Below, piece by piece: positions 23,806 through 34,284 of a stretch of 64,000 nucleotides of DNA. Every line of letters begins with the position of its first letter. Positions within the stretch are counted from its first letter, which is position 1. The DNA is taken from assembly GCA_022457155.1 (NCBI GenBank), contig JAJGOT010000219.1:970001-1034000 (forward strand). The letters run 5' to 3'. The DNA comes from Cladopsammia gracilis. Lineage: Eukaryota; Cnidaria; Anthozoa; Scleractinia; Dendrophylliidae. Made by a program: the position numbers and the translations under genes. The notes beneath the pieces are model-generated. The model was not told where the DNA came from. It worked only from the letters and a program-made list of their open reading frames with translations, and did no database searches.

Positions 23806-23914
23806 AGAGTAATACATACTTGACATATTACTTTTTCCGCTGATCACATGTACTGTTGATACGGATTGAGCTCCTCTTCCTGCCAAATTTCGCGCTTTTG
23901 TATGGAAAGCCATA

Positions 23915-24180
23915 CTGGACAAAAGTGGTCGAAAAATATTTTGTTGATTGAGAAATAATTTTGTCGATCGAGAAATATTTTCGATGGTCCAAAAATCTTT
24001 AGTGCCGGTCGAAAAAAGGGTTTTGTTAATCGAGAAATATTTTCGATAGTCCAAAAATCGTTAGTGTCAGTCAAAAACAGTTTTCAAGACTGAGAATATT
24101 TTGGACGATCGAGAAAACTTTTTCATCGGTCGAAAAATATTTCTACAGGTTGAGAAATTTTTTGTCGATCGAGAATTTTT
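23915..24180. repeat. Minisatellite TCGATCGAGAAATATTTT
   Basis: Irregular tandem units alternating (T)CGATCGAGAAATATTTT and CGATxGTCCAAAAATC in front of the ATPase exon. The apparent N-terminal 30 codons of the next ORF are encoded by this array. Confidence 0.8.
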
Positions 24181-24184
24181 TTCA

Positions 24185-24930
24185 TCGAAGTTGCCATGGG
24201 ATGACTTCTGCCCTAGTGATATAACCAATTGGTTAAATGTATTTGCCAAGAGCCATGGAACCACCAAAGAATTGACCCTGTTAGGGATTATTCCAACAGT
24301 GGGTGCTCTCCTCGGAAAAACTGAGTTGAAGTTGTTCTCAACACATAAAGAGAGGGGCAACATGTTTTTTATAGCCCTAGCCCCATCCGGGGCAGGAAAA
24401 ACACCAGCTGCTCAAATCAGCTGCAGCCACCCCATCGTAAATCATCTAAAAGTGAAGGTTTGGGATGATAAGCAGATCTTGGTGGACAATTCCTCTATAT
24501 CTGGTCCTTTTAACTATTTCCTCAATGACAAAGCAGTCCCTATCATGTGCATAGATGAATGCCAAGGGTTCTTCAACAGGATGTTTTATCCATCCAAGGG
24601 TTCCAACGATCAGTCCCTAACAATGGAACGAATATGCAAGCTCTATGATGGGGATGCGTGGTACAGTGTTAAGGGTAGCAAAGGCAAGAGAATTGGAATG
24701 CAATTTGCTTCACTGTCCCTTGTGGGCTACACCACACCGAAGATGTTTCTTCAGAAAGTCTGGGGGAGAGTGGTGGAAAACAAAAATGGTTTTGCCGACC
24801 GTTTTATAGTGTTTTGCTGTGATCAAGAGAAGTTGTCAATCATTGACAAGGAGGAGTATTCCTCAAAATCATGTATGTTTGGTCCTAAACTAAAGTTGCA
24901 TTCGTGGAGAAAAACAAAATGCTACAAACA
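24185..24930 (+). CDS. DUF3987-like P-loop ATPase
   Basis: About 248 codons with P-loop NTPase motifs in the order seen in DUF3987 proteins. They are a Walker A LAPSGAGKTPAAQ, an acidic Walker B region PIMCIDECQGFF, then LYDGDAWYSVKGSKGKR, a strand FASLSLVGYTTPKMFLQ and a closing GFADRFIVFC. DUF3987 proteins are mostly from phages, plasmids and other mobile DNA and are often annotated as primase/helicase-associated ATPases. Upstream codons come from a minisatellite, so the true start or acceptor is probably near 24185. The end fits a splice donor, AAACA|GTAAGG at 24931, so a further exon may exist. No frameshift is seen across the domain, unlike its neighbours. Confidence 0.6.
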
Positions 24931-25309
24931 GTAAGGACTTGAGAGATCCATTAACAGTGATTTTTTTTTATTTTTACCTGTCAGTCTGAACATATGAAAA
25001 CTAAAGAAAGAATTGAAATTATATTTTTACAGATTTTAAGAAATTTTAATACATTCACCAATTTTATAGTAACAAATGAAACCTGAAGCTAGGAGTCAAT
25101 GGCAAATTGTGTTGTACCTGATTGTGACTAACAAAATTATAATATCAAGGATAAAACTGATATCATAATGACATGAAGGGAATATAAATTTTCTTTAAAG
25201 TGCCCCTGCGATCAAATGTTATAATTGTTTTTTTATTTCATTTTTCGAAAGAAAATATTGTAATTACTGACCAGTGCAAACCGTTTTTCAATCAGATCAC
25301 GGGAAAGCG

Positions 25310-25637
25310 GTTTTTTTATGACTGTACTTTTCTCATTTTCACGGCCACCATTACATTTGCATGTTCCAGTAGTTTCAAAAGAAGCCAGAGAAAGTGACTC
25401 GCTGGCTTAAAATTGCAGCGTGTGAATACAGCTTATTTAGTATGCGGAACACGAGTTTGGCAATCTGAAAGCTCAAAATTCCCGTGCCGCATACTAAATA
25501 AGCTGTATTCACACACTGCAATTTTAAGCCAGTGAGTCTTTGACATCACTTTCTCTGGCTTCTTTTGAAACTACTGGAACATGCAAATGTAATGGCGGCC
25601 TTGAAAATGAGAAAAGTACAGTCGAAAAAAAAACGCA
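25310..25637. mobile_element. Palindromic element that truncates the OTU gene
   Basis: An almost complete hairpin: GACTGTACTTTTCTCATTTT at the left and AAAATGAGAAAAGTACAGTC at the right, with similarity running to the centre near 25460 (GCATACTAAATAAGCTGTAT). The OTU reading frame enters the element and loses meaning at about 25637. Confidence 0.85.
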
Positions 25638-26185
25638 TCAAGGTGTTTGATAACATCACTTGAGGTAGACTTATTTGAGATGATGCTATTTTTTAAAGCA
25701 TGGGCTACTGAGAGAAAGAAACAGTTACCGTTGGGTGCAGAACCAATCCTAGCCATGTTGTAATTTGCTAACACATTGTCTAGAACAGAAGATTCTCTTT
25801 GGTTTGGTAGATCAGAGTTTAGAATTGCTAATGAACTATGTGCAAACAATACAACGTTTGGCCGGAATTTTTCAAATTGGCCAACTGACTGTATATATGT
25901 ACAAAGTTCCTCCATAGTTTTCGAAGAGCTTAACACTCTGGCTCTGTGGCTCTCACTGAACGAGACTTGTGGATGGGTGAAGCTATCTTCCTCATTGCAG
26001 CACTCATTTTCATCTGATGAGGAGTCAGAAGAATGATCAACATTTAAAGAGTTAACCCTTGCAGCCATATCAGCCGTTGAGTTCTCTTGGCCTGAATTAA
26101 TCTTTTCCATGTTATCAATTTCGGACAAGTTAAAATGGTCTACAATTACAAACACTTCATTGCAACCCTCCAGAGTCTTTCCCAT
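25637..26185 (-). pseudogene. OTU-like cysteine protease domain, truncated
   Basis: The minus-strand frame starts at 26185. An acidic, serine-rich region (SSDSSSDENECCNEEDS) is followed by a globular part with RIGSAPNGNCFFLSVAHALK, matching the OTU catalytic-cysteine motif (usually D-G-N-C-L-F/Y); the aspartate is asparagine here. The domain should continue for another 80-100 residues to the catalytic histidine, but the frame runs into the palindromic element at 25637. OTU proteases remove ubiquitin, and OTU domains also occur in large transposons and viruses. It follows the transposase-like gene on the same strand with only 16 bases between, so the two may have been one protein. Confidence 0.6.
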
Positions 26186-26201
26186 CGATGTAAAATGAGA
26201 T

Positions 26202-28110
26202 TCAACGGGGGGTATTAATTACTCTTATCTTCTTTTTCTCTTTCTCTGTTGATAATTGCTTTTCATTCCAGATATAAAAAAAAAACATTCCAAGCAGTGC
26301 AATGGCAAACTGAATGCCAATCCTTGATTTCTTTAATGTTTTGTTGAGAACTCGATGTATACCTTCATTGCGACTGGTTCCACCAGATGGTGGAATATCA
26401 GACAAGCACCCTTCTCCACATGAATCAATAACTTGTTGATTTCGTCAACAGCACACTGTGGCATTAATTTTGTCCCATTGTATTCCACATCTTTCCACTG
26501 CGTTAGAAAGTTGGCTATGCTCTTTTTGATGACATCTGTTGAAGGAGTTGGCTTCGTTCTTTTTTCCCCTGGTCAGTGGGGTCTCATCACTAACTTCAAG
26601 CCAGTAACAAGTTGAGAATGCAGCCTCCGTATTGTGCTTCCTTTTGCCCCCTTTTTGGGGATTTTTGATGTAATTCGTTGAATGGCATGGAAGGGATCAA
26701 GTTTAACAGCTGAACTGTCAAAAATAGTGTTAAGTTTGCTCCTCCACTGGCAACAATTGTCAACAAAGAAGTAGTCAATGCAACACCCCAGGTCATCCAG
26801 TCTGCCCTTGAGTCGCTGCAACGGATCTTGAACTTCACGAAACGCTGCTCCTTTACAAAGTTTCCATGACACAACAATCCCAATTTCATTCATAACAATG
26901 AATAAACTGTCATAAAGTTGAATCCATTTGCCTTTACACCAAAACCCAATGTTAGCTGAAACTTTAAAAGTATGGTGGACACTTAGTGATGAAGCTTTCA
27001 TTTGGCACATTCTCTTTCCATACAAGTGTTTGTTTATAAGGTACTCCTGTACATAACATGCGATGATTACCTTCTCGCCCACTTTTCTACCTTTAGGTGT
27101 AAAGCTTAGAAAGTCTTCACAATCATCTTGTCGTTCTTTCAAAAAGCATAACTTTCTTAGTCCATACTCATCAAAGAGACTCTGATGCCATAACGCCTGC
27201 ACATCAGCAATTGTCATTCCTGCCCTAATGTGGGCTATAACAAACTGAAACAACTCTGTTGTTACTCCAGCACGGTGAAACAGAACAAAAGGTGGGGGGA
27301 AATCTTCCTTTAACTGCGACAAAATTCCTGAGTCATGGCTTATAATCTGATGCTTGTTCTTGCAGAGATAGACTCTACTCACCAGAAGAACATCATTACG
27401 GAGGCCATAAAGCCCGGGGGGGTACTTCCTAGTAATGGGCTAATGGGGATGTGCTGCTGGATGGGGTCGCATTTTCACGACTGGATTGACTATAATGGGG
27501 TTGCATTTTCAATAGAGTTACTAGAATGGGGTCGCAAATTGTCGGGATTTTTTGGGGTAAGAAAATTCTGGCAAGTATTTTTTGGGGTAGTTTTAGCTTG
27601 TAAATATTTTTGGTTAACAAATGTAGCAGAAGGTTTGTAGTGAAGAGTAAAGTCTTCTACATTTAATAAATGTGTCAATTCATTTGAGGATGATGACCTA
27701 GTTAAAAGGGTTCCGAAATCGAGGTAGATGGCTAAACAGAAAGTGACTAAGTTGGGATTGTGAAATTTACATTTACTCAAAAGTGACTAAGATGGGGTCT
27801 ATAATTGGCCACAGAATAGACTATAATGGGGTAGGGACTCTGAGAGGCCAGCGGCACATACCCAGCAAAAGTTGACCCAAGTACCCCTCCCCCCCCCCCC
27901 CCCCCCCGGGCCATAAAGAAGTCGAGGTTGTTCATACGTTTTGCTTCCGTCAATCCAGCGGATTGGATGCAAGTCTTCCTTCACTTCTTGTTCATCGCAA
28001 GTGGGGCAGAATATGACACGGTGAGGGAAATAAGCCATCGGGTCCCACAAGATAACATCTGGAACCAGAAATGCTCGACGGGAGTAACCGAGTCTGGTCC
28101 TGATGTGCTG
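26202..28110 (-). pseudogene. DDE-type transposase-like protein, interrupted
   Basis: Read on the minus strand: an N-terminal segment with VPDVILWDPMAYFPHRV and a CPTC zinc-knuckle (28050-27919), then, after an inserted element, YLCKNKHQIISHDSGIL and the core SVHHTFKVSANIGFW, LFIVMNEIGIVVSWKLCKG, CIDYFFVDNCCQWRSKL and VKLDPFHAIQRITSKIPKKG (to about 26580). A C-terminal part with IPPSGGTSRNEGIHRVLNKT and an AIALL helix follows (26405-26202). The spaced aspartates (DHT/HHT-like position, VDN, LDPFH) suggest an RNase-H-fold DDE transposase. At least two frame changes occur near 26400-26590. I recognise a family repeated in cnidarian genomes but cannot name the superfamily with certainty; KDZ-like elements are one possibility. 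Confidence 0.6.
27413..27910. mobile_element. G/C-capped element inserted in the transposase-like gene
   Basis: CCCGGGGGGGTACTTCC at the left and GTACCCC followed by a C run and GGG at the right form inverted ends. Perfect 8-bp direct repeats CCATAAAG (27405-27412 and 27911-27918) flank it. Removing the element plus one repeat rejoins the transposase reading frame exactly. Related G/C-capped elements occur at 28929-29322, 40830-40937 and 63349-63798. Confidence 0.85.
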
Positions 28111-28120
28111 ACCACGTGGA

Positions 28121-28205
28121 ACTTAACTTTAACTTTAACTTTAACTTTAACTTTAACTTTAACTTTAACTTTAACTTTAACTTTAACTTTAACTTTAACT
28201 TTAAC
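28121..28205. repeat. (TTTAAC)n microsatellite
   Basis: About 14 perfect tandem copies of ACTTTA/TTTAAC. Confidence 0.95.
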
Positions 28206-28444
28206 CGAACGAAGTGTTCTCATTAATATTCCGATTGTAGCATCATGATTTTCCAACATACACTTGATAAACTTTTTGTCGCGTCATCTACATTTACACC
28301 AAAACACCCAAAGAAGAGAAAACCTGCAAAAAAAACAGAAGATATCCACGACGATCGCCATATTTGCTCTTGTCTATAAGCAAAATCCCCCAGGCCTTAC
28401 TTACTATAAATGGGAAGGCCTGGGAATGAGGCGATAACAAACCC

Positions 28445-28712
28445 ATGTCCAGGACCCAAGGATCCACGAACCAACGAACCATCGATCTAACCATCAACTT
28501 ACCATCGAGCCAACGAACTATCGAACCAGCGATCCATCGAACCAAAGAACCAACGAACCATCGATTCAAAGATCCGACGAACCATCGAACCAAAGATCCA
28601 ACGAACCATCGATCCAGAGAACCAAAGATCCAACGAACCATCGAACCTAAGATCCAACGAACCATCGATCCAGAGAACCATCGCTCCACAGAACCGAGGG
28701 TCCAATGAACAT
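28445..28712. repeat. Minisatellite CGATCCAACGAACCAT (right end)
   Basis: Tandem units such as GATCCAACGAACCATCGATC; the inverse of the array at 23500-23805. Confidence 0.9.
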
Positions 28713-28719
28713 TCGGGGG

Positions 28720-28858
28720 AGCGACTTTACAATACCCGGCCACTTATTTACATATCCCTAAATCTTTGTTAGAGCTAACCATACGAAAACAAAAGAATCT
28801 ATTCTTATTCAATGAGATGCAAATAAGTGGCCGGGTATTGTAAAGTCTAGCCCATTCG
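28720..28858. mobile_element. Small TIR element with 8-bp duplication
   Basis: GACTTTACAATACCCGGCCA at the left and its inverse at the right bracket about 130 bases. CATTCGGG lies immediately outside both ends (about 28711 and 28853), fitting an 8-bp target duplication. It is nested in the right end of the composite element. Confidence 0.7.
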
Positions 28859-28928
28859 GGCAAGTAGTGTTCATAGAAGTGGGACTGAGCGAGTGACGTC
28901 AGTTGTGGGTTCTTACACCGAGGTAAAG

Positions 28929-29322
28929 CCCCGCCCCGAGGTCCAAACCCTTACCCTTTCAGATACCGTTTTTGATAGAAAAGGTACCCCTTTCATATAC
29001 CTTTCATTGAAAATGGCACCCCTTTCACATACCATTCATTGAAAATGGTACCCTTTTCATATAGCCTTTACGTGCGTCTGTTTGGTATATTTCGAAAGGC
29101 CCTTTTTATAATACTTAAATGGCAGTTTTCCCTACCTTTTTTATGCTTCAACGGCGTGTTTTCGTTACCCTTTCCTATTCTTCGTGAAATCCCTACCCTT
29201 TCATATACATCAACTCGTAAAATCCCGACCCTTTCATATACCTCCAGCCTAAAAAAGGTACCCCTTTCGGGCGGAGCATCCCCGTATAGCCCATTATAGG
29301 GAGTACCCCCCCCCCCCGGGGA
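28929..29322. repeat. G/C-capped element, truncated copy
   Basis: Shares CCCGAGGTCCAAACCCTTAC, the repeated GGTACCCCTTTCATATACC units and the end GGGCGGAGCATCCCCGTATA...GGGAGTACCCCC with the full copy at 63349-63798 (opposite orientation). Its left end is missing and directly adjoins the TIR at 28928. Confidence 0.8.
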
Positions 29323-29438
29323 TTTTCGGGAAGTTTTTCGGTGACCGTTGTATACAGGCTGACCGCTATATACAGGGCCGTTATATACAGGTTTGACTGT
29401 AAACGCACGCGCGGAACAAAATTGAAGGAGGAAGTTAA

Positions 29439-30164
29439 CTACAATTTAAAGACACTTCTGTTTTTCGTAAAAAGACATACACTGGTCTTCTTACAAATTA
29501 TTTCACTTTTACTCCCTTTCAGTACAAAGTAGGGTTAGTTAAAACTCTCATCGATAGGACCTATAAAATTAACAACACCACCCAGGGTTTTCAAAATGAT
29601 ATCAATACTCTTAGCTGGTTAATTGACAAGTTCGTCCAAGGTTATCTTAGGAATGTTAAAACAAAAGAAGATTGTAAACTTGAAGTATCTAACTGCCATT
29701 TTTACAAATTACCTTACATTGGTTTCTATTCATCTTATACTAAAAAGAAAATTTCATCTATTATCAGTAAGTACTGTAAGGATTTAAAAGTTAAAGTAAT
29801 TTTCTCTCCATTCAAACTTTGCAACATTTTTAGTCCCAAGGATTCTATTCCGGATTCTCTCAAATCACGTGTTGTTTACAAATTTACTTGTGCGGGCTGT
29901 GGTGCTCGCTATGTTGGTGAACCCAACAGGCATTTCTATACACGTGTAAATGAGCACCTTTCCCGGGATAAAAATTCTCATATTTTTAAACATCTTAGTT
30001 CGTCTAAAAATTGTCAAGATGTTTGTGATGTCTCTTGTTTCAAAATTATTGATAATGCCACCTCCTATTATCAACTCAAAATCAAGGAGAGCTTTCATAT
30101 TGAGCGTTTGAAACCTGAACTTAACAAACAAGTTGATCATGTCAGTTTATCATTGCATTTTTAA
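29439..30164 (+). pseudogene. Penelope-like element, 3' part with GIY-YIG domain
   Basis: An open frame of 241 codons without a start codon. The first part (DTSVFRKKTYTGLLTNYFTF and YKVGLVKTLIDRTYKINN) matches the end of the Penelope-like reverse transcriptase; then VKVIFSPFKLCNIF leads to the GIY-YIG endonuclease: CAGCGARYVGEPNRHF, TRVNEH, and a later ES-F-H-IERLKPELN with the conserved glutamate and asparagine. The stop is at 30162-30164. The RT core is lost, so this is a 5'-truncated copy, as is common after target-primed insertion. The frame itself is unbroken, suggesting fairly recent insertion. Confidence 0.85.
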
Positions 30165-30745
30165 CTTTTACCGTTTTTTTCTTTTGTCATTTGTTTATTT
30201 TGCTATAATGTTATTGGTTAGTTTGAATTTTAAATACTTTTAACGAACATTTCATTACAAATAATCATTGTATTCATTTGCTTAAAATAATTCTTTAAAT
30301 TGTATTGTACAATTGAAAATATATTTTTGTATATTGAATATAAAGAACGCTCAATTGTTTGTACAAGCGCATTGATATTTGTCTCATCCGCACTAACGCG
30401 GTCCAGGAATGCTATTGAATTTCAAACAGTGTGATAAAAATGTTAATAAATGTTTTTTGCACTTCAATGTTTGTCGTTTGTCTCAATTGACTTTCAAGAT
30501 GGTGTTAACGACTTGAATGTTAGTGCAAATGAAAGTATATTTTTCTCTTTTGTATGCCGAATGACACAAAAGAATGCCCAAATATGTAAATGAATGTTGA
30601 TTAAAATGCAAAAATCGTTATTGAATCTGAGTTACGCGCAAATGTTCGTTTTTTGGCGCTAAAGAATATATCTGAGCGCTATTGGTCGCCATTTCAAGCA
30701 AATGAATGCGTATTTTCTCGTAATGAACAGCAAAAGGTGTAATAG

Positions 30746-30809
<64 letters not shown>

Positions 30810-31584
30810 GTCTATTTTTTAAAAAATAATTGTAACACTCACTATGGCTGATGATCAAAAGTGTGGTTGTATTTTTGAAAATAATTTAAAGACAGTTTTC
30901 ACGCCACTTTCGCAGACGCAACGTTTTCAGACAAAATTATAAAACAAACTCGACCCAGACCCCCGTGATATTGTTGTAACATTTATGTACAACTACGATT
31001 TTGCCGGAGGGTGAATAAAAATATTTTCAATGATCGCTATCGCAGCAGGTTATATCCTCCTTGTTTGTTGTACTTCGTGAAAGCCACCGCGAGAGTCATT
31101 GTTTACCCATCGGCTTCGACACTTCTTTACATTGTAAACGTCCCCTCCCCCTAACCAATCAAAACCGGCAAGCGTTGTAGCTACGATGAGAAGAAAATTA
31201 ACAAAAAAGACATTTCAATTTTAACGTACTTTCACAGACATTTTGCATGAAAATATTATATATACTGAACAAACCCGAACCAGCAGACAACCCGTGATAA
31301 CGTTTCATTACAAAAAACGTTGTCTTTTGAAAGCGGTTGAGTACCCATTCAGTGAAACTAGTTGTGAGGAACTGAGAGGTTCATTCTCGGAGCGAACCAT
31401 CTGTGCCACATTTTTTTTCCTGCAGGGACAAACCATTCAGACTTCTGTCGGGGTTGGGGGTTGGGTTACCTTGTCTGTGCTTAATACTTATTCCTTTAGG
31501 CGGTGTCAGTGCAGGAATTTATTGCCTATAGTGTTTTCCTTAAAAAGAAAGCATCAAGTCGCGCTTTCGAGATCAAGCAATAAC
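30165..31584. other. No gene seen; 3' tail of retroelement, (TA)n and intergenic DNA
   Basis: AT-rich tail after the Penelope-like ORF, then a (TA)n tract at about 30748-30808. Frames between 31243 and 31710 have no recognisable domain and end in a poly-C run. Confidence 0.4.
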
Positions 31585-32140
31585 TTAACCCTCGGACCTA
31601 CTTGCAAACTTATACCCCCACCGTGGTACAAAGCGGGGTTGTTGTCTCACCCCCCCCCCCCCCCTGGGTTTTTGCGATGTTGCAATATTTCGGAAATATT
31701 TTACATCTAATCAGACAGCCCGCGATGTGCTCTACAATATGAGGTAAATATTATGGGTTGTGACGCTGCTGGGGGTCCGTGACGTCATCCAAAATGGCAG
31801 ACGGGCGCCATCTTGGATTTTACTAAAAATTCAAATTTATCGGGAAAATGTGGAAATTGCAAGTATTGTTTGCTAGAATTGCAAAATAACATACAATTAA
31901 ACATTTTGATGCTTTTGGTAGCATTTTATATGTTTTTCACTGAAAAAAGGTGAAAAACACGCACTTTTATTCAAAAATGGCTTGACCACTTTTTACTTAT
32001 GACATCATATCTCATTACCATAGCAACCGGTTGTCGCCAAACGTAAACTTAACCGAAATGTGTCTTAAGGATAAATGAACAGCTACTGAAAACGGTATGT
32101 GCTAAACGTAAATGGCCTTGAAAATATCGGAGAAAAACCT
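31585..32140. repeat. Dispersed repeat beginning TTAACCCTCGGAC, copy 1
   Basis: Shares about 550 bases with 59001-59553, including CTTATACxCCCACCGTGGTA, AATATTATGGGTTGT and GGATTTTACTAAAAATTCAA. The right end lacks the inverted terminus seen in the other copy. Confidence 0.8.
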
Positions 32141-33991
32141 CAAGGGGGGGCCTCCTAATAGTTTAAAAATTCCCATCATCATACATCTATGATATTCAAT
32201 CACAGCTACACCAATAAAGTTAAGAGAAAACGTTTAGCACAGGTTTGTAAACACTTAACCAATAAACGAATTTAGGTGGCTACGACATCTTAATTTGTTA
32301 CCATGGCAACGTCAAAAGAGGCCAGAAAGACCCCATTTTCAACCTTTTGCGGCTAATTACTTTAAAACTGCTCGGTGAAATTTTTTCATTTTTATATATT
32401 TTCTTCTTATAAACATAACAAACATTTGTGCCAATTTTGAAAAAAAAATGTACATAGGATTCAGAGATTTGCCATTTTTACATAAAGTTAAGGTAGCTCT
32501 GAACTCTATGTACAGAATATTAAAAAAATTGTTAAAATGTTTCTCTTGCCGATTAAACAAAAATATAGCGAAAACAAAAACTTTCACCGTGTAGTTTATA
32601 AGTTACGCTATTTTTGACCTCTTTTTGCGATGCCATGGCAACGAATGATGACGTCATTTGGATACCACTTTGTTGACTGATAAAAGATTTACTGGTTTCA
32701 AGTAAAAGATTTTTAGCCACACCATCGGGCTAGCTGTAATGGGATGCAAAAGACGAGAGGGCTGAACAATATGGAGCCACCTTTAGGCTGGACTCAACCC
32801 TAATTTAAATGTAATTTTAAGAGGTTTTAGGAAGGAACAGGGAAAAAATGATGATTTTTGGAACAGCAACAGACAGTTGATGCCCATACAAGAGGACAAT
32901 GCAAACCTTTTTGTTGTAGTTATTTTATTCTTTGAAGAAGTCAGGCCATGCCTGACGAAATAACCTGCGATCAGGCCCTCAGGCACCGCAGGTTACTGAT
33001 GAAATATTGGACCACAGGCAGCCCAAACACAGTATATGATGATTCTCAACGAACAATGTATAGGCTTTGTATGGGAAATTCACTTAAGTCTTATATATGC
33101 TAAAATACAGCTATTAATGTAGAAATAAACTTCACTTACCTCAACATTAGGTTTTCGTTGTGTCTTATGCAAGTTGAGCGCAAATTGTGTCCATTTTAGA
33201 CGGTTTTGTGGCTTACGAGTTTTTCGATGTCGTTGGTTTTGTTGGTTGTACTGTCGTTTCCGCTCATACGAAAACCAATGATTCCCATCACTGAACTAGG
33301 GGGAGGGGGGTATCAATTTTTCATTTGAAATGACCAGGATTGCAATCTCGCGCGGAACGAAAAAAGAAATAACACCTCTCTCCCTCCGATTCAATGACGG
33401 ATTCGCACGAAAACCAAAACGCGCCATTTTCTCATCACTGAACTGGGGGGAGGGGGGTGGGTATTAATTTTTCATTTAAAATGTCCAAATTATAGGTCTG
33501 GAAACTCAGATCCGGCCATTCTCAACGGTTTGTTGCAGTGATCGTACATTCTATGTTTCTTTGATACGAAATAGAAGACGTCTATAAAGGGGCGGAACAT
33601 CAGAGTTGGGTGATCTAATCTGTGCCCCAAATTTGTGGCTTTAGCTCTGTCGCTGCAAGAATTGTTTCGCTAAACAAGCAAACAAAGCCTATTTACAGTT
33701 GAGCTTTCGCGGCAGGCATTCTCGACCCCAGAGCTCTTCCATTAGGTCGCACAGCCCAAAATAAAAGACCGAGAGCTCTTGGGTCGAGAATGCAGTTGCA
33801 TGCAGGATATGCCCCAACCAACCCCCACCCCCTCAAAAATTTAATAGTAGCGTCTAAAAAGAAAACCATATGATCGACTGTCTGACCTAAATAACCTGTA
33901 GGGAGTTGCCTTGGTAGTGATCACATACCGGTATTTAATATCCAAAAACACCAAACACTGCAAACAGTTGACCTGTGGAGCACATAGCACA
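32141..33991. other. No coding gene; region upstream of first exon A
   Basis: Holds a tandem direct duplication containing CATCACTGAACT(A/G)GGGGGAG (about 33283-33345 and 33432-33485) and an inverted repeat GCATTCTCGACCCCAGAGCT / AGAGCTCTTGGGTCGAGAAT at 33717-33793. A promoter for the downstream exon may be here, but no core element is identified. Confidence 0.35.
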
Positions 33992-34284
33992 ATGGAACCG
34001 ATGAAGGGCGAATTGTGGATCGAAAACGCCGTGAAATTCAAGAAAAAGAAAGAAAGAATTTTGGTTATCGCGTTTATTTTGATCATTGTGGCCTTCGTCC
34101 TTGGAGTTATAATCGGGCATTTTGCGATAAGTACTCCCGCATCGAAAGATGACAAACCCACTCCCGGGCCTAGTGAACCCGTTGATAAGAAAGCTGAATT
34201 CAAAAGACAAAAGGAAGAAATGGCTAAATATCACCAGAATTTTCAAGTAACTCTGAAGGAAAATCATTTTGAAGACAGCCTCAA
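33992..34284 (+). CDS. Alternative first exon A of NAALADase-like gene
   Basis: Starts MEPMKGELWIEN and encodes a lysine-rich cytoplasmic segment, one membrane span (about residues 24-46, ILVIAFILIIVAFVLGVIIG) and a charged stalk ending in ENHFEDSL. The end is ..GACAGCCTCAA|GTAAGT. Length 293 leaves two bases of a codon, the same phase as the first exon at 43983-44251, which ends in the matching ESL. It is therefore able to splice to exon 2 at 46638. The 5' leader shares AAACAGTTGACCTG with the exon at 40188. No body exons lie between it and 43983, so it is either an alternative promoter/exon or a relic of tandem duplication. Confidence 0.65.

Larger units (their letters stand above)
23427..28928. 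mobile_element. Composite large DNA element: TIRs + DUF3987-like, OTU and transposase genes
   Basis: A 40-base sequence starting GGCTTTACCTCGGTGTAAGA and ending CAACTGACGTCACTC at the left recurs as its exact inverse at 28889-28928. Inward from each TIR the same GATC-rich minisatellite appears, again inverted (23500-23805 and 28445-28712), and both carry a matching CATTGGACxCTCGGTTCTG junction. Between the ends lie a plus-strand ATPase gene (24185-24930) and minus-strand OTU and transposase-like genes (25637-28110), interrupted by younger elements at 25310-25637, 27413-27910 and about 28720-28858. No target duplication was found immediately outside the TIRs. Confidence 0.7.

Noticed and set aside
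23517..23843. 108-codon frame of repeated RWFDGSLDRW-type residues
   Set aside because: Translation of the GATC-rich minisatellite; open in several frames on both strands, as is the matching array at 28445-28712.
27928..28259. Frames with LTLTLT or VKVKVK runs
   Set aside because: Translation of the (TTTAAC)n microsatellite.
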